Both the position numbers and the translations under genes were made by a program. This document shows positions 63,413 through 64,000 of a stretch of 64,000 bases of DNA, piece after piece. The DNA is from Leptolyngbyaceae cyanobacterium (GTDB taxonomy: Bacteria; Cyanobacteriota; Cyanobacteriia; Cyanobacteriales; Aerosakkonemataceae): NCBI GenBank assembly GCA_036703985.1, contig DATNQN010000091.1:1-64000 (forward strand), in the 5' to 3' direction. The notes beneath the pieces were generated by a model. That model did no database searches. It had not been told where the DNA came from and saw only the letters and a program-made list of their open reading frames with translations. Each line of letters starts with the position of its first letter. The first letter of the stretch is position 1.

Positions 63413-64000
63413 ATGGACTCCCCTACAATTGCTTTACCTCCTACCCTCAAATTGAAAATCGATTTAACTGACGAACAGTATTTCCAAATGTGTCAAAACA
63501 ACCGCGATTTAAAATTTGAGCGCACAGCCAAAGGAGTATTACTAATTATGCCACCCACCGGAGGAGAAACTGGCAACCGGAATGCCGATTTAACTTTTCA
63601 AGTTCAAGGCTGGAGTCGTCAGAATAATCTAGGTAAAGCCTTCGATTCTAATACTGGGTTTAAACTTCCCAATGGAGCCGATCGATCTCCCGATGCTTCT
63701 TGGGTAAAAATCGCTCGATGGAATGCTTTAACTCCCGAACAACGAGAAAAATTTATTCCTCTTTGTCCTGATTTTGTAGTCGAGTTACGCTCTCCTAGCG
63801 ATAGTCTAACAGAATTGCGAGAAAAGATGCAAGAATATATCGAAAATGGTGCGAAATTGGGTTGGTTAATCGATCGAAAAAATCAGCGCGTAGAAATTTA
63901 TCGCCCAAATCAAGAAGTAGAAATAATCGAAAATCCTGTTACTCTTTCTGGTGAAGATGTGTTACCTGGTTTTGTTTTGGATCTCAATCCAATTATGTTG
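63413..64000 (+). CDS. Uma2-family (DUF820) putative restriction endonuclease, partial
   Basis: 196 codons are visible, without a stop before the window ends, so the 3' end is missing (probably only a few residues, as LPGFVLDLNPIML is close to the usual C-terminus). It is a Uma2 PD-(D/E)xK nuclease: the metal-site Asp is in RSPDASWV, followed by PDFVVELRSPSD and ENGAKLGWLID. Uma2 genes occur in tens of copies in cyanobacterial genomes; their role is not settled. AAGG at 63407 is at best a weak ribosome-binding site before the ATG. Confidence 0.9.
   Translation, partial: MDSPTIALPPTLKLKIDLTDEQYFQMCQNNRDLKFERTAKGVLLIMPPTGGETGNRNADLTFQVQGWSRQNNLGKAFDSNTGFKLPNGADRSPDASWVKIARWNALTPEQREKFIPLCPDFVVELRSPSDSLTELREKMQEYIENGAKLGWLIDRKNQRVEIYRPNQEVEIIENPVTLSGEDVLPGFVLDLNPIML

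Overview
The window is chromosomal DNA of a cyanobacterium, most likely a filamentous, non-heterocystous Oscillatoriales-type strain. Direct support: the octamer GCGATCGC (HIP1) recurs throughout; short heptamer/octamer repeats fill many gaps between genes; and there are genes for a photosystem I assembly factor (ycf3), the variable chain of ferredoxin-thioredoxin reductase (ftrV), a bilin-binding cyanobacteriochrome GAF domain, a bacteriophytochrome kinase, and DUF928, CHAT and Uma2 proteins. The order-level placement is inference. No rRNA, tRNA, complete insertion sequence or CRISPR array was recognised.

Region by region. 0-9.4 kb: folD, an OB-fold membrane protein, a Nudix hydrolase, a secreted TPR-CHAT protease-like protein, an ABC-type ATPase paired with a PIN-like nuclease (candidate defence pair), and mutS. 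9.7-13 kb: a lasso-peptide-like RiPP locus (PqqD-like recognition element, B2 protease, two tandemly duplicated precursors, HPr-kinase-like kinase, nucleotidyltransferase) with no macrolactam synthetase beside it. 13-25 kb: gatC, ycf3, comB, DUF928, a beta-propeller/transglutaminase protein, an alpha/beta hydrolase, an ECF sigma/anti-sigma/Spy-like envelope module, two paralogous TPR membrane proteins, and a Gdt1-type manganese exporter preceded by a yybP-ykoY manganese riboswitch. 25.6-30 kb: an accessory island in which a type ISP/IIG restriction-methylation enzyme is cut into two halves by a hicB-hicA-hicB' cassette with overlapping start and stop codons, followed by a second hicBA pair; related palindromes lie at both ends. 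30-47 kb: a secreted PPC-repeat protein, sdhA, a single-GAF DXCF cyanobacteriochrome, purS-purQ, a Fur-family regulator, hspA, nfeD-SPFH, a PP2C phosphatase, ftrV, a YdcF protein, an APH/P-loop kinase fusion, rplY and purA. 47-58.4 kb: a two-component signalling cluster of two tandem units, each a large hybrid kinase translationally coupled to a response-regulator protein; one unit carries a REC-GGDEF diguanylate cyclase and the other a bacteriophytochrome, which suggests light input and c-di-GMP output. 58.5-64 kb: a small helical protein, a membrane-anchored Hsp70-like ATPase with a membrane partner, DUF4126, and a Uma2 nuclease that runs off the end.

The most unusual parts are the restriction enzyme split by toxin-antitoxin genes, the cyclase-less RiPP locus with duplicated precursors, the ATPase-PIN pair, the membrane Hsp70-like pair, and a hairpin repeat family (GAAACCCGG type) that shows compensatory base changes between copies.
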